From Zeugodacus cucurbitae (taxonomy: Eukaryota > Arthropoda > Insecta > Diptera > Tephritidae), in NCBI RefSeq assembly GCF_028554725.1, contig NC_071672.1, forward strand, positions 30,462,944 to 30,526,943: DNA of 64,000 nt, read 5' to 3'. The position numbers were made by a program, and so were the translations under genes. The notes under the pieces were generated by a model. That model saw nothing but the letters and a program-made list of their open reading frames with translations, was not told the origin of the DNA and did no database searches. Of this stretch, positions 15,560 through 24,783 are shown one piece after another; position 1 is the stretch's first letter; each line of letters opens with the position of its first letter.

Positions 15560-18500
15560 TTTTGTTTGTTTGTGTCGAATAGGCTCCGAAACTACTGAAC
15601 CGATTTGAAAAATTCTTTCACCGTTGGAAAGCTATACTATCCCTGAGTGACATAGGCTATATTTAATTTAACAAAAAAAAATAGGGTTCCTTACCAAAAC
15701 TCCGATAATGTAAAAAAAATACCAAAAAAACTTTCTTTAATCGCGAATACTGCGAAAACGATTGTAGATATAACAAAGTGATGTACTACAATTTTGTAGA
15801 ACTTATCATTATCTACAAAAAACGTCGCGACATCATATCTCTAACTATTATAGTTTTGTCACAATAAGCGATTTTATATAAAAAAATTAATCTATACCAA
15901 TATTATAAAGAGGAAATGTTTGTTTTTTTGTTTGTTTGTGTCGAATAGGCTCCGAAACTACTGAACCGATTTGAAAAATTCTTTCACCGTTGGAAAGCTA
16001 TACTATCCATGAGTGACATAGGCTATATTTAGTTTAACAAAAAAAATAGGGTTCCTTACCAAAACTCCGATAATGTAAAAAAAATACCAATAAAACTATC
16101 TTTAATCGCGAATGCTGCGAAAACGATTGAAGATATAACAAAGTGATGTACTACAATTTTGTAGAACTTATCATTATCTACAAAAAACGTCGTGACATCA
16201 TATCTCTAACTATTATAGTTTTGTCACAATAAGCGATTTTATATAAAAAAATTAATCTATACTAATATTATAAAGAGGAAATGTTTGTTTTTTTGTTTGT
16301 TTGTGTCGAATAGGCTCCGAAACTACTGAACCGATTTGAAAAATTCTTTCACCGTTGGAAAGCTATACTATCCCTGAGTGACATAGGCTATATTTAGTTT
16401 AACAAAAAAAATAGGGTTCCTTACCAAAACTCCGATAATGTAAAAAAATACCAAAAAAACTTTCGTTAATCGCGAATGCTGCGAAAACGATTGAAGATAT
16501 AACAAAGAGTTGTAGTGACTACAATTTTGTAGAACTTATCATTATCTACAAAAAACGTCGCGACATCATATCTCTAACTATTATAGTTTTGTCACAATAA
16601 GCGATTTTATATAAAAAAATTAATCTATACTAATATTATAAAGAGGAAATGTTTGTTTTTTTGTTTGTTTGTGTCGAATAGGCTCCGAAACTACTGAACC
16701 GATTTGAAAAATTCTTTCACCGTTGGAAAGCTATACTATCCCTGAGTGACATAGGCTATATTTAGTTTAACAAAAAAAAATAGGGTTCCTTACCAAAACT
16801 CCGATAATGTAAAAAAAATACCAAAAAAACTTTCTTTAATCGCGAATACTGCGAAAACGATTGTAGATATAACAAAGTGATGTACTACAATTTTGTAGAA
16901 CTTATCATTATCTACAAAAAACGTCGCGACATCATATCTCTAACTATTATAGTTTTGTCACAATAAGCGATTTTATATAAAAAAATTAATCTATACCAAT
17001 ATTATAAAGAGGAAATGTTTGTTTTTTTGTTTGTTTGTGTCGAATAGGCTCCGAAACTACTGAACCGATTTGAAAAATTCTTTCACCGTTGGAAAGCTAT
17101 ACTATCCATGAGTGACATAGGCTATATTTAGTTTAACAAAAAAAATAGGGTTCCTTACCAAAACTCCGATAATGTAAAAAAAATACCAAAAAAACTTTCT
17201 TTAATCGCGAATACTGCAAAAACGATTGAAGATATAACAAAGTGATGTACTACAATTTTGTAGAACTTATCATTATCTACAAAAAACGTCGTGACATCAT
17301 ATCTCTAACTATTATAGTTTTGTCACAATAAGCGATTTTATATAAAAAAATTAATCTATACTAATATTATAAAGAGGAAATGTTTGTTTTTTTGTTTGTT
17401 TGTGTCGAATAGGCTCCGAAACTACTGAACCGATTTCAAAAATTCTTTCACCGTTGGAAAGCTATACTATCCCTGTGACATAGGCTATATTTAGTTTAAC
17501 AAAAAAAATAGGGTTCCTTACCAAAACTCCGATAATGTAAAAAAATACCAAAAAAAACTTTCTTTAATCGCGAATGCTGCGAAAACGATTGAAGATATAA
17601 CAAAGAGTTGTAGTGACTACAATTTTGTAGAACTTATCATTATCTACAAAAAACGTCGCGACATCATATCTCTAACTATTATAGTTTTGTCACAATAAGC
17701 GATTTTATATAAAAAAATTAATCTATACTAATATTATAAAGAGGAAATGTTTGTTTTTTTGTTTGTTTGTGTCGAATAGGCTCCGAAACTACTGAACCGA
17801 TTTGAAAAATTCTTTCACCGTTGGAAAGCTATACTATCCCTGAGTGACATAGGCTATATTTAGTTTAACAAAAAAAATAGGGTTCCTTACCAAAACTCCG
17901 ATAATGTAAAAAAATACCAAAAAAACTTTCTTTAATCGCGAATGCTGCGAAAACGATTGAAGATATAACAAAGAGTTGTAGTGACTACAATTTTGTAGAA
18001 CTTATCATTATCTACAAAAAACGTCGCGACATCATATCTCTAACTATTATAGTTTTGTCACAATAAGCGATTTTATATAAAAAAATTAATCTATACTAAT
18101 ATTATAAAGAGGAAATGTTTGTTTTTTTGTTTGTTTGTGTCGAATAGGCTCCGAAACTACTGAACCGATTTGAAAAATTCTTTCACCGTTGGAAAGCTAT
18201 ACTATCCCTGAGTGACATAGGCTATATTTAATTTAACAAAAAAAAATAGGGTTCCTTACCAAAACTCCGATAATGTAAAAAAAATACCAAAAAAACTTTC
18301 TTTAATCGCGAATACTGCGAAAACGATTGTAGATATAACAAAGTGATGTACTACAATTTTGTAGAACTTATCATTATCTACAAAAAACGTCGCGACATCA
18401 TATCTCTAACTATTATAGTTTTGTCACAATAAGCGATTTTATATAAAAAAATTAATCTATACCAATATTATAAAGAGGAAATGTTTGTTTTTTTGTTTGT

Positions 18501-19904
18501 TTGTGTCGAATAGGCTCCGAAACTACTGAACCGATTTGAAAAATTCTTTCACCGTTGGAAAGCTATACTATCCATGAGTGACATAGGCTATATTTAGTTT
18601 AACAAAAAAAATAGGGTTCCTTACCAAAACTCCGATAATGTAAAAAAAATACCAATAAAACTATCTTTAATCGCGAATGCTGCGAAAACGATTGAAGATA
18701 TAACAAAGTGATGTACTACAATTTTGTAGAACTTATCATTATCTACAAAAAACGTCGTGACATCATATCTCTAACTATTATAGTTTTGTCACAATAAGCG
18801 ATTTTATATAAAAAAATTAATCTATACTAATATTATAAAGAGGAAATGTTTGTTTTTTTGTTTGTTTGTGTCGAATAGGCTCCGAAACTACTGAACCGAT
18901 TTGAAAAATTCTTTCACCGTTGGAAAGCTATACTATCCCTGAGTGACATAGGCTATATTTAGTTTAACAAAAAAAATAGGGTTCCTTACCAAAACTCCGA
19001 TAATGTAAAAAAATACCAAAAAAACTTTCGTTAATCGCGAATGCTGCGAAAACGATTGAAGATATAACAAAGAGTTGTAGTGACTACAATTTTGTAGAAC
19101 TTATCATTATCTACAAAAAACGTCGCGACATCATATCTCTAACTATTATAGTTTTGTCACAATAAGCGATTTTATATAAAAAAATTAATCTATACTAATA
19201 TTATAAAGAGGAAATGTTTGTTTTTTTGTTTGTTTGTGTCGAATAGGCTCCGAAACTACTGAACCGATTTGAAAAATTCTTTCACCGTTGGAAAGCTATA
19301 CTATCCCTGAGTGACATAGGCTATATTTAGTTTAACAAAAAAAAATAGGGTTCCTTACCAAAACTCCGATAATGTAAAAAAAATACCAAAAAAACTTTCT
19401 TTAATCGCGAATACTGCGAAAACGATTGTAGATATAACAAAGTGATGTACTACAATTTTGTAGAACTTATCATTATCTACAAAAAACGTCGCGACATCAT
19501 ATCTCTAACTATTATAGTTTTGTCACAATAAGCGATTTTATATAAAAAAATTAATCTATACCAATATTATAAAGAGGAAATGTTTGTTTTTTTGTTTGTT
19601 TGTGTCGAATAGGCTCCGAAACTACTGAACCGATTTGAAAAATTCTTTCACCGTTGGAAAGCTATACTATCCATGAGTGACATAGGCTATATTTAGTTTA
19701 ACAAAAAAAATAGGGTTCCTTACCAAAACTCCGATAATGTAAAAAAAATACCAAAAAAACTTTCTTTAATCGCGAATACTGCAAAAACGATTGAAGATAT
19801 AACAAAGTGATGTACTACAATTTTGTAGAACTTATCATTATCTACAAAAAACGTCGTGACATCATATCTCTAACTATTATAGTTTTGTCACAATAAGCGA
19901 TTTT
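15560..19904 (+). repeat. Higher-order repeat: 7 monomers, 2565-bp period, about 1.7 copies
   Basis: Private variants recur at exactly 2565 bp: atttaattta at 15661 and 18226; attgtagata at 15761/18326 and 16860/19425; tttcgttaat at 16461/19026; tgcaaaaacg at 17215/19780. This is a different block length from the 6-mer at 4.8-11 kb, so two expansion events of different register are recorded in one array. The left boundary is approximate. Confidence 0.9.
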
Positions 19905-20079
19905 CACCTCTGAAAGCCCACGGTTCCTGAATTAGGAGGGCACCCAAGTTATCCGATATGAACCTGTTCGAGATGACAACCGAGGCTGCCATAGCTCTAT
20001 GCAGGTTCACTTGGGCTATTGTCATGTGGGATCCGTCTATAGAACCGGCTCCTCCTGGAGTGGTTCCTTCTCCTCGCAA
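19905..20079 (-). pseudogene. Truncated ORF2: start of LINE endonuclease domain
   Basis: Reads MRGEGTTPGG, then IAQVNLHRAMAAS, then LGALLIQEPWAFRGEN before running into satellite at 19904. The QVNLHR...AAS and ALIQEPW motifs are the first conserved blocks of the apurinic-type endonuclease of LOA/I/Jockey-type LINEs. The Asn and Glu in these blocks are catalytic-site residues in that family. The rest of the endonuclease, the reverse transcriptase and the 3' end are absent. The frame overlaps the end of ORF1 by 43 nt. Confidence 0.75.
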
Positions 20080-21224
20080 GTTTTGTCAACCTGCATGGCC
20101 TCAGGGGCAAGTCCTTCCAAGAGCTCTTGGGTGGTTAGTAGGGCGGATTGCTCCCCCCTATCGGACTGCTCTTCCATGTTGGTCTCGACGTCGTCCACTC
20201 GGTCAGAGGACGAAACGGGCGGAGTAGCCTCGGCAACCGGATTGTGCGTATCGGTAGACTTAAGACCGGAAGACAAAACGGGCGGAGTACTAGCCTCGGC
20301 AACCGTTTTTGTGTTGTCGTCCTTAGACTCCGTACCCTTCTTAAGCCAGGGTCTTATCGTAACCGTGCTATACCTGAAGTACAGCCGATATCCTTGTTGG
20401 CGGATTTTCGCATAGGACTCATCATCGATGCCGATATTAAGTCTGAGCCCCGCCTCCTCATCGGTACTACTGATGACTCTCCAAGCTGAGAGGTTCAGAC
20501 CTTCGTTCTGCGCTTTCAGCAGACCAAAAACATAGTCTGTGGTTTTAACAGCACATCTCGGAAGAAACACCGTCATGTTATACGTGCTCGGTATGTCGTC
20601 ACCTCGCCTGGTGCATAGTACCGGTCCTTTCCATCCTGCTAGGCGCGGAGCAGTCTCCGCCAGCCAGGATGCCGTTTGCTCGTCCCTGCAGTCAATCAGC
20701 AGTAGCCCTGATCGGAAAAAGATGCCCGAGAAAGTTAAAGGATGTTTCCACCCTTTAAGCACCTCATCCATGATGACCTCTTGCAGGGTGGTCAGCATTT
20801 CTGCTTCCATGGCCTCAGCCGGATAGTTTGATGGAAGAACCGCCATCCTGATGCTTTTAAGGGCATCGGAATAGCGGCCGCCATCCCCAACTTGGACACC
20901 GCCTGCCTTGTGTGGCTGACCACTCCTCGATCCAGTAGGAGGGAGTTTTGAGTGCGCCTTGTACCTTTTGTTGTCCGGCTCATTGGGTGTAATGTGCCCG
21001 CTTCTCCGCTTTTCAGCGGGTGCCGGGACCTGATTGGTGGTAGCCCTGTCGGTGTGGGACTTCCCACTGTCCGAGACAACGCCTCTATCTCGCTCCAGAG
21101 TGAGAGCCCTGGCTTCACTGGGCGATTTGTCTTTGCTAAGGTACCTAAGGTAAAACTTTACGGTACGCATAACACCCTGGATTGTGAGGTGGTAGCTCTT
21201 GGTCACCTGACACCGCTCCACCAA
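20037..21224 (-). CDS. Non-LTR retrotransposon ORF1 protein, DUF4780-like, 395 aa
   Basis: An uninterrupted 395-codon frame. Residues 1-120 are basic and low-complexity, as expected for a nucleic-acid-binding ORF1 N-terminus. Residues about 121-292 fit the DUF4780 pattern of insect retroelement ORF1 proteins: IRMAVLPSNYP, then a RSGLLLIDCRDEQTASWL block, FLPRCAVKT, LLKAQNEGLNLSAWRVI, and GYRLYFRYSTVTIRPWL. The C-terminus is Ser/Asp/Glu-rich. No CCHC zinc knuckle is seen. The expected role is binding element RNA to form the transposition particle. ORF2 begins in another frame 43 nt before the ORF1 stop, as in many two-ORF LINEs. The start at 21224 is the first ATG; MRTV at residue 19 is an alternative. 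The intact frame suggests a fairly young copy, but the element cannot move by itself because ORF2 is cut off. Family assignment is from recall, not a search. Confidence 0.75.
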   Translation of the reverse strand: MVERCQVTKSYHLTIQGVMRTVKFYLRYLSKDKSPSEARALTLERDRGVVSDSGKSHTDRATTNQVPAPAEKRRSGHITPNEPDNKRYKAHSKLPPTGSRSGQPHKAGGVQVGDGGRYSDALKSIRMAVLPSNYPAEAMEAEMLTTLQEVIMDEVLKGWKHPLTFSGIFFRSGLLLIDCRDEQTASWLAETAPRLAGWKGPVLCTRRGDDIPSTYNMTVFLPRCAVKTTDYVFGLLKAQNEGLNLSAWRVISSTDEEAGLRLNIGIDDESYAKIRQQGYRLYFRYSTVTIRPWLKKGTESKDDNTKTVAEASTPPVLSSGLKSTDTHNPVAEATPPVSSSDRVDDVETNMEEQSDRGEQSALLTTQELLEGLAPEAMQVDKTCEEKEPLQEEPVL

Positions 21225-21285
21225 GGCGGGGCGAATGTCCGGCTAAGCCTCTGCACCAACGACAAGGTGGCTACCATCGCAAGAG

Positions 21286-21944
21286 GAATTATTAGATTCT
21301 GACATACCATTCAAAAGATATCACGAGTTAAAAATTTTGAAATTTTTGAATGGTCCTGTGCGGAATTAAAAATAATTGTCGCTTGATAATCTATAATATC
21401 TATACTAATATTATAAAGAGGAAATGTTTGTTTTTTTGTTTGTTTGTGTCGAATAGGCTCCGAAACTGCTGAACCGATTTGAAAAATTCTTTCACCGTTG
21501 GAAAGCTATATTATCCCTGAGTGACATAGGCTATATTTAGTTTAACAAAAAAAAAATAGGGTTCCTTACCAAAACTCCGAAAATGTAAAGAAAATACCAA
21601 AAAAACTTTCTTTAATCGCGAATACTGCGAAAACGATTGAAGAAATAACAAAGTGATGTACTACAATTTTGTAGAACTTATCATTATCTACAATAAGCGA
21701 TTTTATATAAAAAAATTAATTAAAATACCACTACTTGAAAAGGCTCTTTATTTATACCTTAGTATTAATCATTATCGAAATAAATGATTTATTATTTAAG
21801 ATCGCTTCAAAACCTTTATATAACTTTTTGAATTATTAGATTCTGACATACCATTCAAAAGATATCACGAGTTAAAAATTTTGAAATTTTTGAATGGTCC
21901 TGTGCGGAATTAAAAATAATTGTCGCTTGATAATAATATGATAT
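21286..21944 (+). repeat. Satellite remnant distal to the LINE insert
   Basis: Resumes within the extra segment (gaattattagattctg, 21286-21398), then one more diverged monomer from 21399, then another extra segment from 21721 to about 21934. The monomer lacks the block from the aaaaaacgtc region to gttttgtca and carries several private substitutions, so it is older or less homogenised than the main array. It ends where a family B repeat begins. Confidence 0.9.
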
Positions 21945-23151
21945 AACAAGTAAGGAAGTGCTAACTTCGGGTGTAACCGAACATTTTATACTCTCGCAAT
22001 TTATTTATTTATTTATATTATATAATACACAATTTGACCCACTTATTCGTCATATATATTGTATTAAGTCCATTGAAAGTTGGAAATCATAATATTAGGT
22101 TAGAAGCACCGAGGTCCTCGTGTTCGATATATGGGGCCTTAAAAACCTATGGTCCAATTTCGGCGATTTTTAGAATGGGACTGCCACACTATTAACATAG
22201 TATTTGTGCAAAGTTCTGCATCGATATCTTCACTAGTACTTACTTTATATATTGTAAAGAAAACGATTCAGATTGTTTTAAAAGTTCTGGTATATAGGAA
22301 GTAGGCGTGGTTGTGAAGCGATTTGGCCTATTTTCACAACATATCATTGGGGTGTAAGGAGACTATTACAAAACAAGTTTCATTGAAATCGGTCGAGTAG
22401 TTCCTGAGATATGGTTTTTGACCCTTAAGTGGCCGACGCCACGCCCATTTTCCATTTTGTAAAAAAATCTGAGTGCAGATTTCATCTGCCATTTCTTATG
22501 TGAAATTTAGTGTTTCTGACGTTTTTCGTTAGTGAGTTAACCCACTTTTAGTAATTTTCAACTTTTAGATAATTTTCAACTTTTGTATGGGACCGTGGTT
22601 ATGAACCGATTTCTTTCATTTTTGGACTGTATTAGGAAGTTGCTAAAAAAAACGACTGCAGAAAGTTTGGTTTATATAGCTCTATTGGTTTGCGAGATAT
22701 GTACAAAAACCTTAGTAGGGGCGGGGCCACGCCCACTTCCCCAAAAAAATTACATCCAAATCTGCCCTTCATAGTGCGATCCTTCATACCAAATATTATT
22801 TCCATAGCTTTATTTATGGCTTAGTTATGGCACTTTATGTGTTTTCGGTTTTCGCCATTTTGTGCGCGTGGCAGTGGTCCGATTTTGCTCATTTTCGAAA
22901 GCAACCTTCCTATGGTGCCAAGAAATAAGTGTGCCAAGTTTCACCAAGATATCTTAATTTTTACTCAAGTTACAGCACAGACGGACGGACGGACAGACAG
23001 ACATTCGGATTTGAACTCCACTCTTCACCCTGATCACTTTGATATATATAACCCTATATCTAACTCGTTTAGTTTTGGGTGTTACAAACAACCGTTATGT
23101 GAACAAAACTATAATACTCTCTTTAGCAACATTTGTTGCGAGAGTATAAAA
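21945..23151 (+). mobile_element. Family B interspersed repeat, copy 1 (near full length, 1.2 kb)
   Basis: Starts aacaagtaaggaagtgct and a short hairpin around gttcggttacacccgaac-type sequence, then ttttatactctcgcaa. Ends ttgttgcgagagtataaaa, so ttttatactctcgcaa is present in inverted form at both ends. Internal blocks shared by all copies are gcgtgg/ccacgccc motifs, a run of gtctgtctgtccgtccgt type, and an agtggagttcaaatccgg type segment. No meaningful protein is encoded. It looks like a non-autonomous DNA element; the class is not established from sequence alone. Confidence 0.82.
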
Positions 23152-23432
23152 ATGAATTGCTGTTCGTTTGTGCCGCAAAAAAACGAGAACGGCCAAACCG
23201 ATCTGGCTAATTTTAGTCTTGAAATATTCGTGGAAGGCCAGAAAAAGATTAGAAAGTGAGTAAATATGAAAAAATTTCGAGGAAATTTCTTGAATTTTAT
23301 TCGAGTTGACAAGAAAAATATAAAAGAGAAAACAAAAAATTATAATTTGAAGGTTGTCATTGTTGCTTTGTTAAAATATTTTTGTTATTGTTCAATTGTA
23401 TAAGGTTGTGTCGATAGCCCAAAAAAATTTGT

Positions 23433-23630
23433 AACAAATAAGGAAAGGCTAAGTTCGGGTCCAACCGAACATTTTATACTCTCACAATTTATTGATGTAA
23501 TTTTATTAAGATAACACACAATTTTACCTATATATTCGACATAAAGTCCAAAAGAAAATCATCATATATAGTATATGAGGGCTGATGTAATTCCAGAACC
23601 AATTTCACTCATTTTCACCACCAAGGTTAA
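23433..23630 (+). mobile_element. Family B repeat, copy 2 (left end only)
   Basis: Left end aacaaataaggaaaggct, hairpin region and ttttatactctcacaa, followed by a subfamily-specific stretch (ggcataaag...gagggctga) also seen at 27.2-28.1 kb and 39.7 kb. It stops abruptly at about 23630, where Helitron helicase sequence starts. Confidence 0.75.
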
Positions 23631-23639
23631 CGGGAATAG

Positions 23640-24437
23640 GGGCGACTTGGCACCTGTTAGTAGGCAAACATACGGCACATTCGGCCTTGAAATTACTCCT
23701 AAATTGCAAATGAACGAAACACCAGTCAGCAAAATCGTCAAAAATAGCGCTTTAACGAAAATTTTCCAAATATTCAAGAAGTCGTTGGAGGTACTGCACA
23801 GGACTTTAAAAGATCTTGATTGTCGATGAACGTTTTTGGTGGAGCCAGGATTCTGTTAGTAGGTGATTTACGCCAGACTCTTCCATTTATTCCTGGATCA
23901 ACTGTTACTGACGGGCTAATCGCATGCCTAAAATCATTTAATTTGTGGCGACACATAAAGAATCGCCAATTAACAACTAACATATGAGTGTTTCTGCAAC
24001 AATACCAAATTGCGATTGTAGAAATAGTTGGCAGTTGACACCTCGATGTATTAATAGCATTTCCAACAGATTTCTTTCACTTCATTGACTCGAAAGAGAA
24101 GTTTTCCTGACCTCAATATGATAACCATACATGACTGATTGAATGACCTATATTGGTGGTAAAAAAAAAGATATCGATGATCTTAATGCGACAATTTAGA
24201 ATTTCGGTCCAAGAGAGTTGACACAGTTACTAACCAGGATGACATAGTCAATTATCCCAAACTATTTAAAATTGCCTGTACTTTGGAATTAAAAGTAGTG
24301 TGAGTTGTAATCATGCTGCGTATAAATAAAAATCATAAATCAACCTCGAGTAATCAATATCGTCGCCGAAGCCAAGATTGGACCAACTTAATTTAATGTA
24401 TACCTTAGCCACAAAAACGTGTGGCCGGGTCTGCTAG
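23640..24437 (+). pseudogene. Degenerate Helitron Rep/helicase (PIF1-type) fragment with 3' terminus
   Basis: Recognisable PIF1-like helicase blocks in shifting frames: TFGLEITPKLQMNETP, KKSLEVLHRTLKDL, then after a frameshift GARILLVGDLRQTLPFIPG (Helitron helicase usually has a GDFRQ-LPV-P version), CLKSFNLW and a TN-V remnant. Further on come DLNATI and VVIMLR, matching conserved downstream helicase blocks. The segment that should hold the Walker B (WDE) motif is deleted and no Walker A is present. Several stops and frameshifts make it non-functional. It ends in a textbook Helitron 3' end at 24437. In intact elements this enzyme unwinds DNA during rolling-circle transposition. Confidence 0.82.
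24408..24437 (+). other. Helitron 3' end: hairpin followed by CTAG|T
   Basis: Stem GCCACA (24408-24413), loop AAAACG, stem TGTGGC (24420-24425), then 8 nt and CTAG (24434-24437), followed by host T. Helitrons end in a short hairpin 10-12 nt before CTRR and insert 5' to T, so all hallmarks are present. Confidence 0.85.
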
Positions 24438-24783
24438 TAATATAATAATTACATTAGAAAAAAACGCTACAGAAGCTAATATACCTAATTTGTCGTAAGT
24501 GGTGATTATAAATAAAGCCACGGCTACAATAGAGATTATTGCTGCAAGTTCGCTTGCTTGTTTTTCAGTGAAAGCTAATTTCTCCCTCTCCATTTAATTT
24601 TGGTTCACGTATTGTAGGTACTGTTAAAACTTATCCAGATTTTCCCACATTTTCTTTAGTGATTTTCGCGAATCTTTTACTCGCAATGCTGTCAAACTTA
24701 AAATGCACTGTGCACGGCGAGTTTGTCCAAACGCCGCTATACATTGTTTATTGATTCTGCAGCTACTTCACTGATCAAATAAT
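24438..24783. other. Spacer between Helitron end and family B copy 3
   Basis: Unique-looking sequence. A 62-codon minus-strand frame (24405-24593; MEREKLAFTEKQASEL then a hydrophobic stretch) ends in the Helitron terminus. I do not recognise it and it may be chance or a transposon scrap. Confidence 0.4.

Larger units (their letters stand above)
1..19904 (+). repeat. Satellite array of ~365-bp monomers (about 53 units)
   Basis: Near-identical units recur every 365-366 bp; the motif ttctttcaccgttggaaagc occurs at 1, 367 and 732 and so on to the right edge. The array starts mid-monomer, so it extends beyond the window. Each unit begins TCTATACTAATATTATAAAG, then a (T)n/GTTTGTTTG run, then aggctccgaaactactgaac, and ends gcgattttatataaaaaaat. 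Variants are few and shared: ccctgag/ccatgag, cgtcgcgac/cgtcgtgac/cgtcccgac, aaaaatacc length changes, and a replaced block gagttgtagtgactac for gtgatgtactac. No open reading frame of note is present. Similarity between units is very high, which points to recent amplification or homogenisation by unequal exchange. Confidence 0.97.
19905..21285 (-). mobile_element. Partial LOA/R1-like non-LTR retrotransposon inside the satellite
   Basis: GC-richer, non-repetitive insert with sharp junctions to satellite on both sides: gcgatttt|cacc on the left and cgcaagag|gaattatt on the right. On the minus strand it carries ORF1 and the first ~58 codons of an overlapping ORF2. Compared with an intact long satellite unit, 125 bp of satellite (equivalent to 993-1117) is missing at the insertion point. 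The element is cut off on its 3' side (ORF2), the opposite of usual LINE 5' truncation, so it was probably shortened by a later rearrangement or captured as a fragment. Confidence 0.88.

Noticed and set aside
1..19904. CRISPR-like array
   Set aside because: The repeat is 365 bp with no unique spacers and the genome is eukaryotic. It is satellite DNA.
22583..23259. Plus-strand ORFs (63 and 140 codons) in family B copy 1
   Set aside because: Frames of this kind appear in several copies with unrelated lengths and no conserved protein. They are chance frames within the repeat.
24405..24593. 62-codon minus ORF with a hydrophobic segment as a small gene
   Set aside because: Its 3' end is supplied by the Helitron terminus, no family is recognised, and length alone is not enough.
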